The position numbers were made by a program, and so were the translations under genes. A stretch of 61,873 nt of DNA from Deltaproteobacteria bacterium (lineage in GTDB: Bacteria; Myxococcota_A; Polyangia; Haliangiales; Haliangiaceae), in NCBI GenBank assembly GCA_025353585.1, contig JANXOM010000138.1, positions 1 through 61,873 of the forward strand, given 5' to 3'. Positions 46,187-56,993 of the stretch are shown here, piece after piece; position 1 is the first letter of the stretch, and the number at the start of each line of letters is the position of its first letter. The notes beneath the pieces are model-generated. The model was not told the origin of the DNA. It did no database searches and was given only the letters and a program-made list of their open reading frames with translations.

Positions 46187-47862
46187 TCGCGAGCACCTCG
46201 ATGACCAAGCGACTGCTGCTCGCGTTCGCTGCGCTCTCCGCCCTCGCCCCCGCGGTGGCCGCCGCCGACGTCCCGAACATCCGGATCGACGCGAAGGCGC
46301 TCCAGGTGCCGATCGTGGTGGCGGTCCCGGCCGTGACGTTCGGGCCGAGGGCCGAGAAGGTCTTCGGCCATGCCGTGTTCCACGGCACGGACAGCCCGGC
46401 GCGCGTCACGGTCCAGCCGATCGTCACGTTCGATCTCGCCGAGGACAACCTGCCGATCACGATCGCCGTGACCGGGTTCCTGCGCGCGTGGAGCAGCGAC
46501 TCGAACGGCTTCTACATCTCGAGCTCGACCCAGTTCTGGGGGAAGTTCGGTGGCGCGCCGATGCTGCCGCCGCCGGGGGGCTGGAAGCGCGGCCACTACA
46601 ACATTTATCCAAACGCGAACGTCTCCGAGACCGAGCCGGGGCACCCGTTCGAGGTCCAGTTCTACAACCCCGACGCGCCGCGCGGGCTCTCGGCGTCGGG
46701 CCAGCACATCACCCTCGACAAGCCGCTCGCCACCCCGACGTTCCTGCAGGTCACGCTGCAGCCGAACCGGCGCGAGCTCGCCGCGAAGCTCGTGGGCAAC
46801 GGCTGCGAGCACCTCGCGCTCCCGTCGGCCGCGGACCTCGTCATCGACATCGAGCGCCCGCTGCCGGGCCTCGTCATCACGGCGCTGCCGAGCGTGCAGC
46901 CGGTGTCCGCGCACTCGTCGTTCACCACGAGCGCCGACCCACGGCCGCGGCAGCACTGCACCCCGTTCGCGCCGGGCGCGACCGATGCACAAGCGGGCGG
47001 CTCGGTGCCGCGCGGACGGTTGACGCTCGATGCGAGCACGGACGAGGGGCGCCTCGCGCTGTCGTTCGGCTCGCCCGACGCGACGCAGGCGACCGCGTTC
47101 ACGCTGATGGTCTACGACGCTTCGTCGAAGCTCGAGCCGCTCGCCCCTGCGCCGGTCTCCGTGACCGCGACGTTCGCCGACCGCGAGGCGTCCGTGCACT
47201 TCCCGCAGCTCGACGCGCGCGTGCTGAACCAGCACGGGTATGCCGCCCTCGCGCTGGCGGCGCAGCTCTACGCCGCGATGCCGCGCGACGCGTTCGTCTA
47301 CGCGAAGCTCGACTTCGACCGCGCGCTCGTCTACGCGAGCACGGCCGTCGACGGCGCGTTCCCGGTCAAGAACGAGCGCCTGCTGCTCGTGGACAACGAG
47401 GCGCACAGCGCAGCGTGCTCGGTGCTCGCGGCGGACGGCATCGTCTTCCGCGTCGACAAGAAGCACCTCGTGCTCGCGCCCTCCGGCTCCGAGGTCGTGC
47501 CGGCCGCGCCGCGAGCGCTCGATCCGGCGCTGACGGCGTCGATGTACGACGCCATCAACATGTTGCCGCCCGGCGGCAAGGCCCGCGCGGCGTACGAGAA
47601 GAAGATGGAGGTCTTCGACGCCTGCCGCGGCAAGGCGTGGGCGCCCTACGGCGCGCAGCTTCCCCAGGTGATGCCGGGCTTCGTGATCGCGGAGAAGTCA
47701 GCCGGCTATGTCCAGGTCGAGACCGCCGGCGACGCGGCGATGGACAAGCAGTGCGGCACGAAGGCGACGTTCGACAAGAAGATCGAGGGCGACCGCCAGA
47801 AGCTGCTCAAGGAGATTGCGGCCTATCGGGCCACGTTGCTCGAGCAAGCGACAGCCAGATAG
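46183..47862 (+). CDS. secreted hypothetical protein, 559 aa
   Basis: An exported protein with a Sec signal: TKRLLLAFAALSALAPAVAAA lies after either the ATG at 46183, which overlaps the photolyase stop, or a second ATG at 46201. The mature protein is beta-rich with no membrane helix. It contains an N-terminal domain with many aromatic and Gly residues (GFYISSSTQFWGKFGG; KRGHYNIYPNANVS) and a C-terminal helical segment with paired cysteines (FDACRGKAW; DKQCGTKATFDKK). No family was recognised. The translational coupling to the photolyase gene is clear, but the functional link is not. Confidence 0.62.
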
Positions 47863-47949
47863 GCGAGCGGCATCACGCTGCGGTTTGACGCGTCCCCGTA
47901 CCGGCGGCGGCGCCGACCGCCGAACCCGCACTCGTGGTACCTCCGCGGG

Positions 47950-48318
47950 ATGAAGCTCGCCGTGGTGATAGCGGTCGGTCTCCTCGGCTGCGCGAGCGGC
48001 CCGCGCGTGACCGAGACTCGCATGGTGCAATCGCCGCCGCTGCCCGCCGGCTGCAAGCTCGAGCTCGTCACCGTCGACATCACGGCGATGTCGTTCAACC
48101 AGACCTGGGAGGTCCTGGGCTACGTGTCGCTCCTCGACAGCACGGCGCAGGACGCCGCAGCGGAGGGCAATCGCGCCCTGGTGCGTCCGCGCGCGTGCGC
48201 GATGGGCGGCACGGCGATCGCGGTCGCGATGAACAGCGCGAGCCAGGGCGGCAGTGGCCTCGTGTACATGGTGCTGCACCCGAAGCCGACGGCGCCCTCC
48301 GGCACCTCGACGTTCTAG
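47950..48318 (+). CDS. small lipoprotein
   Basis: A 122-residue lipoprotein (lipobox LLGC, about residue 14). The mature part starts with a hydrophilic stretch, then AGCKLELVTVDI, a Cys-containing segment (RPRACAMGGTAIAVAMN) and a short beta-rich end. The pattern resembles DUF4156-like lipoproteins (Cys-x-n-AxxxGANAI), though with low certainty. It follows the secreted protein gene by 87 nt and converges on the thioredoxin gene with 11 nt between stops. Confidence 0.6.
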   Translation: MKLAVVIAVGLLGCASGPRVTETRMVQSPPLPAGCKLELVTVDITAMSFNQTWEVLGYVSLLDSTAQDAAAEGNRALVRPRACAMGGTAIAVAMNSASQGGSGLVYMVLHPKPTAPSGTSTF

Positions 48319-48329
48319 CCCGCGTCTCT

Positions 48330-48824
48330 TCAGTGCTTGTGGCCGCCGGGGCCGTGGTCGTGCCCCTCGTGCCCGTGCCCGTGCCCGTGGTCGTGGCCCT
48401 CGTGCCCGTGGTCGTGGCCCTCGTGCCCGTGGTCGTGGTTGCAGCCAGGCCCGTGCTGGTGCTCGGCCTCGTGCTTCGCCATCTCCTCTTTCACCTTCGC
48501 CATGTCGAGGCCCTGCGCCTGCGTGACCAGCTGGTCGAGCGCGGCCGCCGGCAGCGCGCCGGACTCGCGGAACAGCAGCACGCCGTCGCGGAACAGCATC
48601 AGCGTCGGGATCGCCTGGATCCCCGCCGCGCCCGCCAGCTCCTGCTGCGCCTCCGTGTCGATCTTGCCGAACACCACGTCGGCGTACTTGCCGGACGCCT
48701 TCTCGAAGACGGGCCCGAACGCCTTGCACGGGCCACACCACTCGGCCCAGAAGTCGAGCAGGACGATGCCCTGCTTGTCGATCGTGGCCTGGAAGTTGTC
48801 CTGCGTGATCTCGACGGTTGCCAT
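48330..48824 (-). CDS. trxA: thioredoxin with His/Gly/Asp-rich metal-binding tail
   Basis: A 164-residue cytoplasmic protein. Residues 1-107 are a standard thioredoxin: VLLDFWAEWCGPCKAF active site (about 22-37) and cis-proline in QAIPTLMLF. After a helical extension to residue 119, the tail of about 45 residues is nearly all His, Gly, Asp and Glu with one Cys (HGPGCNHDHGHEGHDHG, repeated HEGHDHG units), like Ni/Zn/Co-binding tails of hydrogenase or metal-transporter accessory proteins. A thioredoxin with such a tail may buffer or chaperone metals or couple metal and redox state. GGAGG directly precedes the ATG; TACACC lies 6 nt upstream. Confidence 0.88.
   Translation of the reverse strand: MATVEITQDNFQATIDKQGIVLLDFWAEWCGPCKAFGPVFEKASGKYADVVFGKIDTEAQQELAGAAGIQAIPTLMLFRDGVLLFRESGALPAAALDQLVTQAQGLDMAKVKEEMAKHEAEHQHGPGCNHDHGHEGHDHGHEGHDHGHGHGHEGHDHGPGGHKH
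48350..48440 (-). repeat. tandem repeat encoding the His-rich tail
   Basis: Near-exact 21-bp units (on the plus strand CCCGTGGTCGTGGCCCTCGTG and variants) encode HEGHDHG-type heptads in the thioredoxin gene; the array could expand or contract by slippage. Confidence 0.75.
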
Positions 48825-48884
48825 CCTCCGGGTGTAGCCACGTCCCGGCCGGCGAGCAAGTCGGGCACGCCAGAACGCGCGTGC

Positions 48885-48890
48885 TACGTT
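48885..48890 (+). promoter_or_regulatory. -10-like TACGTT of the rhomboid gene
   Basis: TGC precedes TACGTT, which lies 6 nt upstream of the GTG at 48897. GAGG is too close to the start to serve as a normal ribosome-binding site. Confidence 0.5.
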
Positions 48891-48896
48891 TGAGGC

Positions 48897-49538
48897 GTGA
48901 AGCTCAGGGTTGCCTACAACGCGCCGGTGGTGCTCACGTTCGCGATCGCAGCGGTCGTCGTGCAGCTGCTACCGACATCGCTCCACACCTGGTTTCAGGC
49001 GTATCCGGACGCCAGCTACGGCGACGCCCATCTCTGGGTCGGGATGTTCTCGCACATCCTCGGCCACGCGAACTGGGATCACCTGCTCGCGAACTTCATG
49101 CTGATCCTGCTCGTCGGGCCGATCCTGGAGGAGCGCCACGGCTCGCTGCGCTTCCTCGTCATGATCCTCGGCACCGCGCTCGTCACCGGGCTCGCGAACC
49201 TCACCTTCTCGAACCACGTCCTCGTCGGCGCGAGCGGCGTTGCGTTCATGATGATCCTTCTGTCGTCGACGGCGAACATCAAGGCGGGCAAGATCCCGCT
49301 GACGTTCATCGCGGTCGCGGTCCTCTACATGGGCTCGGAGGTCACGAAGATCGCGAGCAACGACGGCATCTCGCACATGGCGCACCTCGTCGGTGGCTCG
49401 GTCGGCGCCGCGTTCGGCTTCCTGTTCGCGCCGAAGAAGAACAAGAAGAAGGCCGCCGCGCTCGCGGCCAAGGACGGGCCGGCGAACGCCGAGCTCGGGC
49501 TCCCGACGGCGACCGCGCTGCCGGGCGCCAAGGCGTAG
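48897..49538 (+). CDS. rhomboid family intramembrane serine protease
   Basis: A 213-residue polytopic membrane protein of about six helices. GHANWDHLLANF is the rhomboid HxxxN region (about 60-71), VGASGVAFMM contains the catalytic serine (GxSG, about 108), and GISHMAHLVGG carries the catalytic histidine. Such enzymes cleave single-pass membrane proteins within the bilayer. The C-terminal cytoplasmic tail is Lys- and Ala-rich. The GTG start at 48897 is supported by the upstream -10-like hexamer. It converges on the small secreted protein gene with a strong hairpin between. Confidence 0.85.
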   Translation: MKLRVAYNAPVVLTFAIAAVVVQLLPTSLHTWFQAYPDASYGDAHLWVGMFSHILGHANWDHLLANFMLILLVGPILEERHGSLRFLVMILGTALVTGLANLTFSNHVLVGASGVAFMMILLSSTANIKAGKIPLTFIAVAVLYMGSEVTKIASNDGISHMAHLVGGSVGAAFGFLFAPKKNKKKAAALAAKDGPANAELGLPTATALPGAKA

Positions 49539-49571
49539 CGACCCGCGCCGGGCGCCTGTACGGAGCAGATC

Positions 49572-49589
49572 GCCCGCGAAGGCGCGGGC
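49572..49589. terminator. bidirectional hairpin between convergent genes
   Basis: GCCCGCG and CGCGGGC pair around AAGG. The stem directly abuts the stop codon of the minus-strand gene and lies 33 nt after the rhomboid stop. No long T-tract. Confidence 0.5.
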
Positions 49590-50084
49590 TCAGTGCAGGA
49601 CGGCGTCGCAGCTGAAGCGGTCGGCCGTCTTGGGCGCCTTCGCGTCGGAGGCGATCGTGCAGGTGATCGACGCGACCGTGATCGTCGACTTGCTCGTGTG
49701 GTCGTCGGACGTCAGGCCCTTGCCGCCGAACGCCTTGGTGATGGCGTCGGCGAGGAGCGAGGACTCCGCGGCCGGCATGGACTTGCCAGCGGCGCCCTGG
49801 CAGCTGGTCGTGCCGAGGCCGTCCGCGGTGACGCTGCCATCGGTGGAAGTGCACGACAGCTGCGTGACGGCGTAGACGACCGTGTCGCCCGTCTTCTTCG
49901 GCGCGACGCCCGCGAGCTTGAGGCCCGCCGTCAGCGCGCGCGCATCGGGGCCGGTCAGCTTCACCTTGCCGGGGTTGACCGGCACCGGCTTGGGCGCCGG
50001 CACGGACACGGGCTTGGCGAGGGCGGTGGCGGAGATCGCGGAGAGCAGCAGGATCGTCCGGAGCGTCATCATGGTGATGCCCAT
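49590..50084 (-). CDS. secreted hypothetical protein, 164 aa
   Basis: A Sec signal (MMTLRTILLLSAISATALA) is followed by a Pro/Val-rich linker and a beta-rich domain with four cysteines (TQLSCTSTDG, TTSCQGAAG, ASITCTIAS, DRFSCDAVL), likely two disulfides. Two in-frame ATGs (50084 and 50072) precede the signal, so the exact start is open. No family is recognised. It lies 43 nt after the SDR gene in the same direction and may be cotranscribed with it. Confidence 0.6.
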   Translation of the reverse strand: MGITMMTLRTILLLSAISATALAKPVSVPAPKPVPVNPGKVKLTGPDARALTAGLKLAGVAPKKTGDTVVYAVTQLSCTSTDGSVTADGLGTTSCQGAAGKSMPAAESSLLADAITKAFGGKGLTSDDHTSKSTITVASITCTIASDAKAPKTADRFSCDAVLH

Positions 50085-50127
50085 AGACGCACACCGCCCG
50101 GTCCCGATTCAACCGGCGGCGGCGTCC

Positions 50128-50958
50128 TCAGATGAAGTAGTCGGGGATCAGCGCGACGGTCGGGTCCATCGCGTACTCGGACAGGTCCGTCTTGCCCTCG
50201 GCGGCGAGGACCTCGTCGTCGATGTAGAAGTGCCCGGTCGTCTCGCGCGAGGGCCGGTTGAAGATCGCGTACGCCGCGTCGGCCATGATGTCGGGCTTGC
50301 GCGAGGCCCGCATCGCGCGGTCGCCGCCGAGCAGGTTCTTGACCGCGGCCGTGGCGATCGCCGTGCGCGGCCACAGCGCGTTGAACGCCACGCCGTCGCG
50401 CGCGAACTCGCCGGCCATGCCGAGGACGCACATGCTCATCCCGAACTTCGCCATCGTGTACGCGACGTGCGGCGCGAACCAGCGCGTCTCCATGTTGAGC
50501 GGCGGCGAGATGTTGAGGACGTGGGCCTGGCCGTGCGCTTGGGCCGCCTTCTTGAGGTGCGGGATGCACGCCTGCGACGTGACGTACGTGCCGCGCGTGT
50601 TGATCGCGTGCATGAGGTCGTAGCGCTTCATCGGCGTGGACTCGGTGTTCGTCAGGCTGATCGCGCTCGCGTTGTTGACGAGGATGTCGATGCCGCCGAA
50701 CGTGGCGACCGTCTTCGCGACCGCCGCCGCGACCGCGTTCTCGTCGCGGATGTCGGTGACGATCGCGAGGCCCTTGCCGCCCGCGGCGTCGATCTCGGCC
50801 GCCGCCGTGAACACGGTGCCCTCGAGCTTCGGCGTGGGCTCGCCCGTCTTGGCGACGATGGCGACGTTCGCGCCGTCCCGCGCGGCGCGCAGGCCGATCG
50901 CGAGGCCAATACCGCGGCTCGCGCCGGTGATGAACAGGGTCTTTCCGCGCAGGGACAT
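50128..50958 (-). CDS. short-chain dehydrogenase, HSDL2-like
   Basis: A 276-residue SDR oxidoreductase: GASRGIG cofactor loop (about 12-18), NNASA (about 95), catalytic YTMAK (about 165). The stretch VLNISPPLNMETRWF and FNALWPRTAIATAA is typical of hydroxysteroid-dehydrogenase-like-2 proteins, whose substrate is not settled. NAD(P)-dependent oxidation or reduction of an alcohol is expected. TATCTT lies 6 nt upstream of the ATG. It follows the tetraspan protein gene by 14 nt on the same strand but probably also has its own promoter. Confidence 0.85.
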   Translation of the reverse strand: MSLRGKTLFITGASRGIGLAIGLRAARDGANVAIVAKTGEPTPKLEGTVFTAAAEIDAAGGKGLAIVTDIRDENAVAAAVAKTVATFGGIDILVNNASAISLTNTESTPMKRYDLMHAINTRGTYVTSQACIPHLKKAAQAHGQAHVLNISPPLNMETRWFAPHVAYTMAKFGMSMCVLGMAGEFARDGVAFNALWPRTAIATAAVKNLLGGDRAMRASRKPDIMADAAYAIFNRPSRETTGHFYIDDEVLAAEGKTDLSEYAMDPTVALIPDYFI

Positions 50959-50964
50959 GCGCGG

Positions 50965-50970
50965 AAGATA
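50965..50970 (-). promoter_or_regulatory. -10-like TATCTT of the SDR gene
   Basis: TATCTT lies 6 nt upstream of the ATG at 50958, in the gap after the tetraspan protein gene. Leaderless initiation is predicted. Confidence 0.45.
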
Positions 50971-50972
50971 AG

Positions 50973-51572
50973 TCAGAACTCGTCGGGGTTCATCGCGTCC
51001 GCGGTCAGATCCGGATCGGGCGGGCGGATCGCGCGCGTCAGCAGCAGCGACGCGATCACGGCGCAGATCTCCCCGCCGCCGAACACCCAGAACCCGATCG
51101 CCACCCCGACGAACGTCGCGTCGCCCGGCTTCGTGGCGAGGAAGACGAAGCCCGTGACGAGCGCGATCATGACCGGCAGGAGCGCGATCGTCGTCGGCGA
51201 GATCGGCCAGTGGGGCCGCTTGCGGGCGGCGGCGGCGACGGCCGCGATCGCGAGGCCGAGCATGCCGATCGCGATGAGGACCGACGTCACCCAGCCGAGC
51301 GCGGGGAAGATCGCCGCGGCGTGCTCGCGGTCGTCGCGCACCATCGAGCTCGCGAAGTCGAGGACGGCCTCGGCGTTCGGACGCGTGACGCAGTCGGCCT
51401 GGCCGCACGTGAACGTCTCGCGGAGGCCGAAGCCGGTGCCCCCGCCGGGGCTGAGCAGCCAGCGCTGCGTGACGAGCGCGAAGCCGAGCGCCCCGATGGC
51501 GACGACCGCGAGCAGGATGCCGATCACGCGGTGATCGGCGGCGGTGGGCTCGGTGTCGTCAGGGTCGGTCAT
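50973..51572 (-). CDS. tetraspan membrane protein of unknown function
   Basis: A 199-residue protein with about four hydrophobic helices (VIGILLAVVAIGALGFALV; VTSVLIAIGMLGLAIAAVA; IALLPVMIALVTGFVFLA; a fourth near ICAVIASLLLT). Between helices 1 and 2 lies an outer loop with two cysteines (ETFTCGQADCVTRP), probably a disulfide. No family was recognised. It lies 13 nt after the AAA ATPase gene, suggesting a transcript with it. Confidence 0.6.
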   Translation of the reverse strand: MTDPDDTEPTAADHRVIGILLAVVAIGALGFALVTQRWLLSPGGGTGFGLRETFTCGQADCVTRPNAEAVLDFASSMVRDDREHAAAIFPALGWVTSVLIAIGMLGLAIAAVAAAARKRPHWPISPTTIALLPVMIALVTGFVFLATKPGDATFVGVAIGFWVFGGGEICAVIASLLLTRAIRPPDPDLTADAMNPDEF

Positions 51573-51585
51573 GGCGCGCTCGCCC

Positions 51586-53652
51586 TCAGCGTAGCGTAGG
51601 CATGACCTTTCCCATCTCGACATATTCGTGATGTGCGCCGGCCCACAAATCCTCGGCCGTGAGGGCACGCCCGGCGCGGGCCGCGATGACCGCGCCGCGG
51701 ACGATCGCGTTCTTGATGTAGCCGCCCGTCATGTCGAAGCGCTCGGCGAGCTCGGTGAAGTCGACGCCGACGAGCTCGGTCGCGGGCGGGAGCAGCCGCC
51801 GCCAGAGCTCGGCGCGCTCGTCGGCCTCGGGCGCGGGGAAGCGGATGCGAAAGTTCAGGCGGCGCTGGAGCGCGGGATCGATCGCGGACTCGGCGTTCGT
51901 GGTGAGGACGCTGACGCCGTCGAACGTCTCCATGCGCTGGAGGATGTAGTTGACCTCGAGGTTGGCGAAGCGGTCCTGCGCGGACTTGAGCTCGGTGCGC
52001 TTGCCGAACAGCGAGTCGGCCTCGTCGAAGAGGAGCAGCGCGTGCGCGTCCTGAGCCTCGTCGAAGATCGTGCCGAGGTTCTTCTCGGTCTCGCCGACGT
52101 ACTTCGAGACCACGGCGGACAGATCGATGCGCACGAGCTCGAGGCCGAGCTCGGAGGCGACCACGGACGCGGCCATCGTCTTGCCGGTGCCGGGCTCGCC
52201 GGAGAGGAGCGCGGAGACGCCGCGCGAGATGCCGAGGTGCCGCTGGTAGCCCCAGCGCTCGAGGATCTGCGCGCGCTCGCGGACCATCGCGATCATGTCG
52301 TGCAGCGTGTCGACGACGTCCTCGGGCAGGACGAGCTCGTCGAACTTTGCCTTCCGGCCGACGACGGTGCCGAACGTGCCGAGGCGAACCGTCAGGCGGC
52401 GCGCGACGGCGGCCTCGAGCGCGAGCGGATCCATCGCGACGCCGGTGGCGGCAGCGTGCCGCGCGGCCTCGCCCACGACGTCCGCGATCGCGCCGGGGCC
52501 GATGACGTAACGCGCGGCGAGCTCGGCGGCGGAGGCCGCGAGGTCGGGGGTGCGCGCCAGCGCGTGCGACCAGGCGTGCTCGCGGTCGGTGAGCTCGGCG
52601 CGCGGCATCGTGACGGCGAGCTGCGGGCGGCGGAGCTCGAGGTGGCCGCCGCGGCCGGTGGAGCCGATGACGAGCGGGCCGGGGTGGGCGGCGATCGCGT
52701 CGGCGTGCTCGGGGGCGAGCGTGCCGCGCTCGTCGTACAGGCTGTCGGCGTCGGCGAGATAAGGGAGCGCGTCGCGCAGGCGGGCGGCGGCGAGGGCGGC
52801 CGCCACGAGGTTCGTCTGCACGCGCTTCTCGGCGGCGAGGAGCGCGGGGATCGGCGCCACGAGGAGCGGCTTGCCGAGCGCGCGCGCGACGCGGAGGGCG
52901 GCGGCGCGGCGGCCGGAGCCGCGGGGGCCGCGCAGGGTGAGCGCGAGTCCGCCGGACGCGACGGTGGACGCGGCGAGCTTGTGCGCGGCCGCATCGAGGG
53001 CGGCGTCGGCGCCGGGCGGGAGCGCCACGCCGAGGTCGGTGTCGGCGGGGAGGAGCTCGCACGCGGAGGCGAGCGGAGGGAAGAGCGCCTCGTCGCCGAG
53101 GAGCCACGCGAGCGCGGAGGGCGCGAGCTCGATCGCCGAGCCGAGGTCGTCGCCATCGCCGGCGATCAGGCGCGCCCGGCGGAGCGCGGAGCCGGGCGCG
53201 AGGGCGCGCAGCAGCATGACGGCGGGGCGGGCGAGGAGATCGGCGCAGGTCTCGAGGTAGAGCGCGGGGCGGCGGCGGGTGGCGAGCGCGTGGCAGAGCT
53301 CGCGGGTGTCGAGATCGATGGCGTAGACGAGCGCGGTGGCGACGAGCGCGGCGGCGTCGGCGTCGAGCGCGGTGCGGGCGACCAGGGTGGCGAGGCGCGG
53401 TGGGTGTGCGGGCGCGACGGGGAGCGTGGCGGCGAGCTCGGCGGCGGCCTTGCGGTGGGTGTTTTGCGGGCGGAGGGTGCCGCCGGCGAGGCGGGCGAGG
53501 GCCTCGTCGTCGCGGAGGTAGATCTGCGAGGGGACGCGGGGGTCGGCGAAGCCGGAGCCGGCGTTGAGGCGGCGGAGGAGGGCCGCCTCGGCGCGGCGGC
53601 GGATGTCGATGGTGAGCGTGGCGAGCGGGTCGGCGCCGGCGGGGTCAGCCAC
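51586..53652 (-). CDS. AAA+ ATPase with degenerate N-terminal ATPase-like domain
   Basis: A 688-residue protein. The C-terminal AAA domain (about 440-670) is complete: SGEPGTGKT (Walker A, about 484), [18 protein letters not shown] (Walker B, about 535), [18 protein letters not shown] with sensor and arginine-finger positions. The region about 215-380 resembles a second, decayed P-loop domain ([14 protein letters not shown]). Similar tandem ATPases occur in extracellular contractile injection loci and as standalone genes; no tail-sheath or tube gene is present here. The GTG start lies within the upstream gene (8-nt overlap) with AGAAGGG 5 nt upstream. It probably remodels a protein partner. 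Confidence 0.82.
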   Translation of the reverse strand: MADPAGADPLATLTIDIRRRAEAALLRRLNAGSGFADPRVPSQIYLRDDEALARLAGGTLRPQNTHRKAAAELAATLPVAPAHPPRLATLVARTALDADAAALVATALVYAIDLDTRELCHALATRRRPALYLETCADLLARPAVMLLRALAPGSALRRARLIAGDGDDLGSAIELAPSALAWLLGDEALFPPLASACELLPADTDLGVALPPGADAALDAAAHKLAASTVASGGLALTLRGPRGSGRRAAALRVARALGKPLLVAPIPALLAAEKRVQTNLVAAALAAARLRDALPYLADADSLYDERGTLAPEHADAIAAHPGPLVIGSTGRGGHLELRRPQLAVTMPRAELTDREHAWSHALARTPDLAASAAELAARYVIGPGAIADVVGEAARHAAATGVAMDPLALEAAVARRLTVRLGTFGTVVGRKAKFDELVLPEDVVDTLHDMIAMVRERAQILERWGYQRHLGISRGVSALLSGEPGTGKTMAASVVASELGLELVRIDLSAVVSKYVGETEKNLGTIFDEAQDAHALLLFDEADSLFGKRTELKSAQDRFANLEVNYILQRMETFDGVSVLTTNAESAIDPALQRRLNFRIRFPAPEADERAELWRRLLPPATELVGVDFTELAERFDMTGGYIKNAIVRGAVIAARAGRALTAEDLWAGAHHEYVEMGKVMPTLR

Positions 53653-54385
53653 GTTTGCCCTTCTTCTTCTTCGGCGCGGCTTCCGTGGGAAGCGCGTCCT
53701 CCGGCTCGTCTTCGTGGCCGAGGGTGCTGCGCTTCGTGGCTGCAGAAGAGGGCTCGAGCTCGTTTAGATCGTCGAGCTCGGTGACGTTTGCGTCCACGTT
53801 TGCGTTTGCGTTTGCGTTTGCGTTTACGGCGTCGTCGTCAGACGCGCTGGTTTCGGCTTTCGCGATCGCCTCTTCTCCCACGATGAGCTCGTCTTGCGCG
53901 TCTTCTTTTTGGAGCAGGGTCGTGCGAAGCGCGGCGACGCGCTTGGTGACCACCTCGAAGTCGCCGCCGAGCTCCGCCAGATCGAATTCGCCCGTGAGCA
54001 ATGACGGCTGCAGCACCCCCAGCGCCTGCTCGAGCAGGTCTCGCCGGTCCGTCGCGTACACGAATTGCCCGAGGTGCGAATCCTTGGCTTGGGCCGCCGA
54101 CTGCAAGGCCTCGAGCGCGATCAGCTCGCGCTGCGGCAGCTCCAGGAGCGCCACCACCACCTTCTGGCCCTCGAGGATCGCGCGCATGGCGCCGAGCACG
54201 AGGCCGCGGTGGTCCTTGTCCTCGTGCTGCGTCGTCACGCGCGCGGGCAGCTCGGCGAGCTCCTGCTCGAAGCCGAGCTCGAACCGCTCGGCGCCGCGCC
54301 ACGCGAGGCTCTCGTCCTGGGCGCGCAGCTCCTCTTCCTCGAGCTTGAGGTCGCGCCCGTCGACGAGCTTGTCCTCGCTGCGCAC
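53645..54385 (-). CDS. acidic protein with Asn-Ala hexamer-encoded repeat
   Basis: A 246-residue cytoplasmic protein, function not recognised. The N-terminal two thirds are charged helical sequence, probably coiled coil (KLEEEELRAQDESLAWRGAE; LPQRELIALEALQSAAQA). At about 187-199 lies an Asn-Ala dipeptide run (NANANANANVDANV) encoded by hexamers of the same kind as arrays 1 and 2. The C-terminus is acidic, then ends in a lysine cluster. It overlaps the AAA ATPase start by 8 nt, so the pair is translationally coupled; a substrate adaptor role is inference. Confidence 0.6.
   Translation of the reverse strand: MRSEDKLVDGRDLKLEEEELRAQDESLAWRGAERFELGFEQELAELPARVTTQHEDKDHRGLVLGAMRAILEGQKVVVALLELPQRELIALEALQSAAQAKDSHLGQFVYATDRRDLLEQALGVLQPSLLTGEFDLAELGGDFEVVTKRVAALRTTLLQKEDAQDELIVGEEAIAKAETSASDDDAVNANANANANVDANVTELDDLNELEPSSAATKRSTLGHEDEPEDALPTEAAPKKKKGKRG
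53787..53828 (-). repeat. hexanucleotide array 3, inside a coding sequence
   Basis: On the minus strand, seven in-frame hexamers: one CGTAAA, four CGCAAA, one CGTGGA, one CGCAAA. The unit vocabulary and order match the intergenic arrays at 43815 and 44027, about 10 kb away. Confidence 0.9.
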
Positions 54386-54397
54386 GCGCTTAGCGCC

Positions 54398-54643
<246 letters not shown>

Positions 54644-54656
54644 GGTGGCCGTGATG

Positions 54657-55694
54657 CTAGCGCTTCTTCAGGCGCCGCGCGAACCACGCCACCGTCTCGG
54701 CCATGCCGTCGGCGACCTGGTGCGTCGGCGCGTAGCCGAGCGCCGCGGCGATCTTGTCGATGGCGGCCTGCGAGTGCGGGATGTCGCCCGCCCGCGGCCC
54801 CTCGAAGACCGGCTCCAGGTTCGCGACCTCCGGGGTGTCCTTCGCCAGGTTGTCGCGGATCATCGCGAAGAGCTGCTTGAGGTCCGTGCGGCCGTTGCAG
54901 CCACAGTTGTAGACCGTGCCCGTCACCGCCGGATCCTCCGCCGTGCCCGCGAGCAGGTTCGCTTGCACGATGTTGTCCACGTAGCAGAAGTCGCGGCTGC
55001 TCGAGCCATCGCCGAAGATCACCGGCGCCTTGCCCTCGAGCATCCCCGCGATCCACCGCGGGATCACGGCCGCGTAGACGCCCTCGGGGTCCTGGCGGCG
55101 CCCGAACACGTTGAAGTACCGCAGGCCGATGATCTGCTGCTGGTAGCAGTCCGTGAAGACCTGCGCGTAGATCTCGTCGGCCCGCTTCGTGACCGCGTAG
55201 GGCGACAGCGGCTTGCCGATCCGGTCCTCGTGCTTCGGCAGCCCCGGGTGATCGCCGTACACCGACGAGCTCGACGCGTACACCACGCGGCCGACGCCCG
55301 CCTCACGCGCCGCGACGAGCACGTTCAAGAACGCATCGACGTTGTGCTGGTGCGACGCGATCGGGTCCTTGATCGAGCGCGGCACCGAGCCGAGCGCGGC
55401 TTCGTGCAGGACGATGTCGACGTCCTTGCACGCCTCCTTCGCCACCTCGAGGTCACGCAGGTCGCCCTGGATGAAGCGGAACTGCAGCCGCTCGTCCGGG
55501 TTGATCGCGAGGACGTCGTCGATGTTCTTCTGGTGGCCCGTCAGGAAGCTGTCGACGCCGACCACCGTCTGGCCGAGATCGAGCAGCCGCTCCAGCAGCG
55601 CCGATCCGATGAAGCCCGCCACGCCGGTGACGAGCCATCGGCGCGGCCGGTTGACGAGATCTTCGCAGACCTGATCGTAACGGGTCCGTGTCAT
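54657..55694 (-). CDS. wbpP: UDP-N-acetylhexosamine 4-epimerase (WbpP/TviC type)
   Basis: A 345-residue extended-SDR enzyme. GVAGFIGSALLERLL is the cofactor loop (about 24-38), SSSSVYGDHPGLPKHED carries the catalytic serine, and SPYAVTKRADE carries YxxxK. The blocks ALGSVPRSIKDPIASHQHN, RYFNVFGRRQDPEGVYAAVI and DGSSSRDFCYVDN are diagnostic of the WbpP/TviC group, which interconverts UDP-GlcNAc and UDP-GalNAc, or the uronic acids. It starts 6 nt after the dehydrogenase stop, so the pair would supply an aminosugar uronic acid precursor. Confidence 0.9.
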   Translation of the reverse strand: MTRTRYDQVCEDLVNRPRRWLVTGVAGFIGSALLERLLDLGQTVVGVDSFLTGHQKNIDDVLAINPDERLQFRFIQGDLRDLEVAKEACKDVDIVLHEAALGSVPRSIKDPIASHQHNVDAFLNVLVAAREAGVGRVVYASSSSVYGDHPGLPKHEDRIGKPLSPYAVTKRADEIYAQVFTDCYQQQIIGLRYFNVFGRRQDPEGVYAAVIPRWIAGMLEGKAPVIFGDGSSSRDFCYVDNIVQANLLAGTAEDPAVTGTVYNCGCNGRTDLKQLFAMIRDNLAKDTPEVANLEPVFEGPRAGDIPHSQAAIDKIAAALGYAPTHQVADGMAETVAWFARRLKKR

Positions 55695-55700
55695 CGCGAC

Positions 55701-56993
<1,293 letters not shown>

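Noticed and set aside
51586..53652. AAA ATPase as part of an extracellular contractile injection system
   Set aside because: The ATPase type fits, but no sheath, tube, spike, baseplate or DUF4255-like gene is present in the window.
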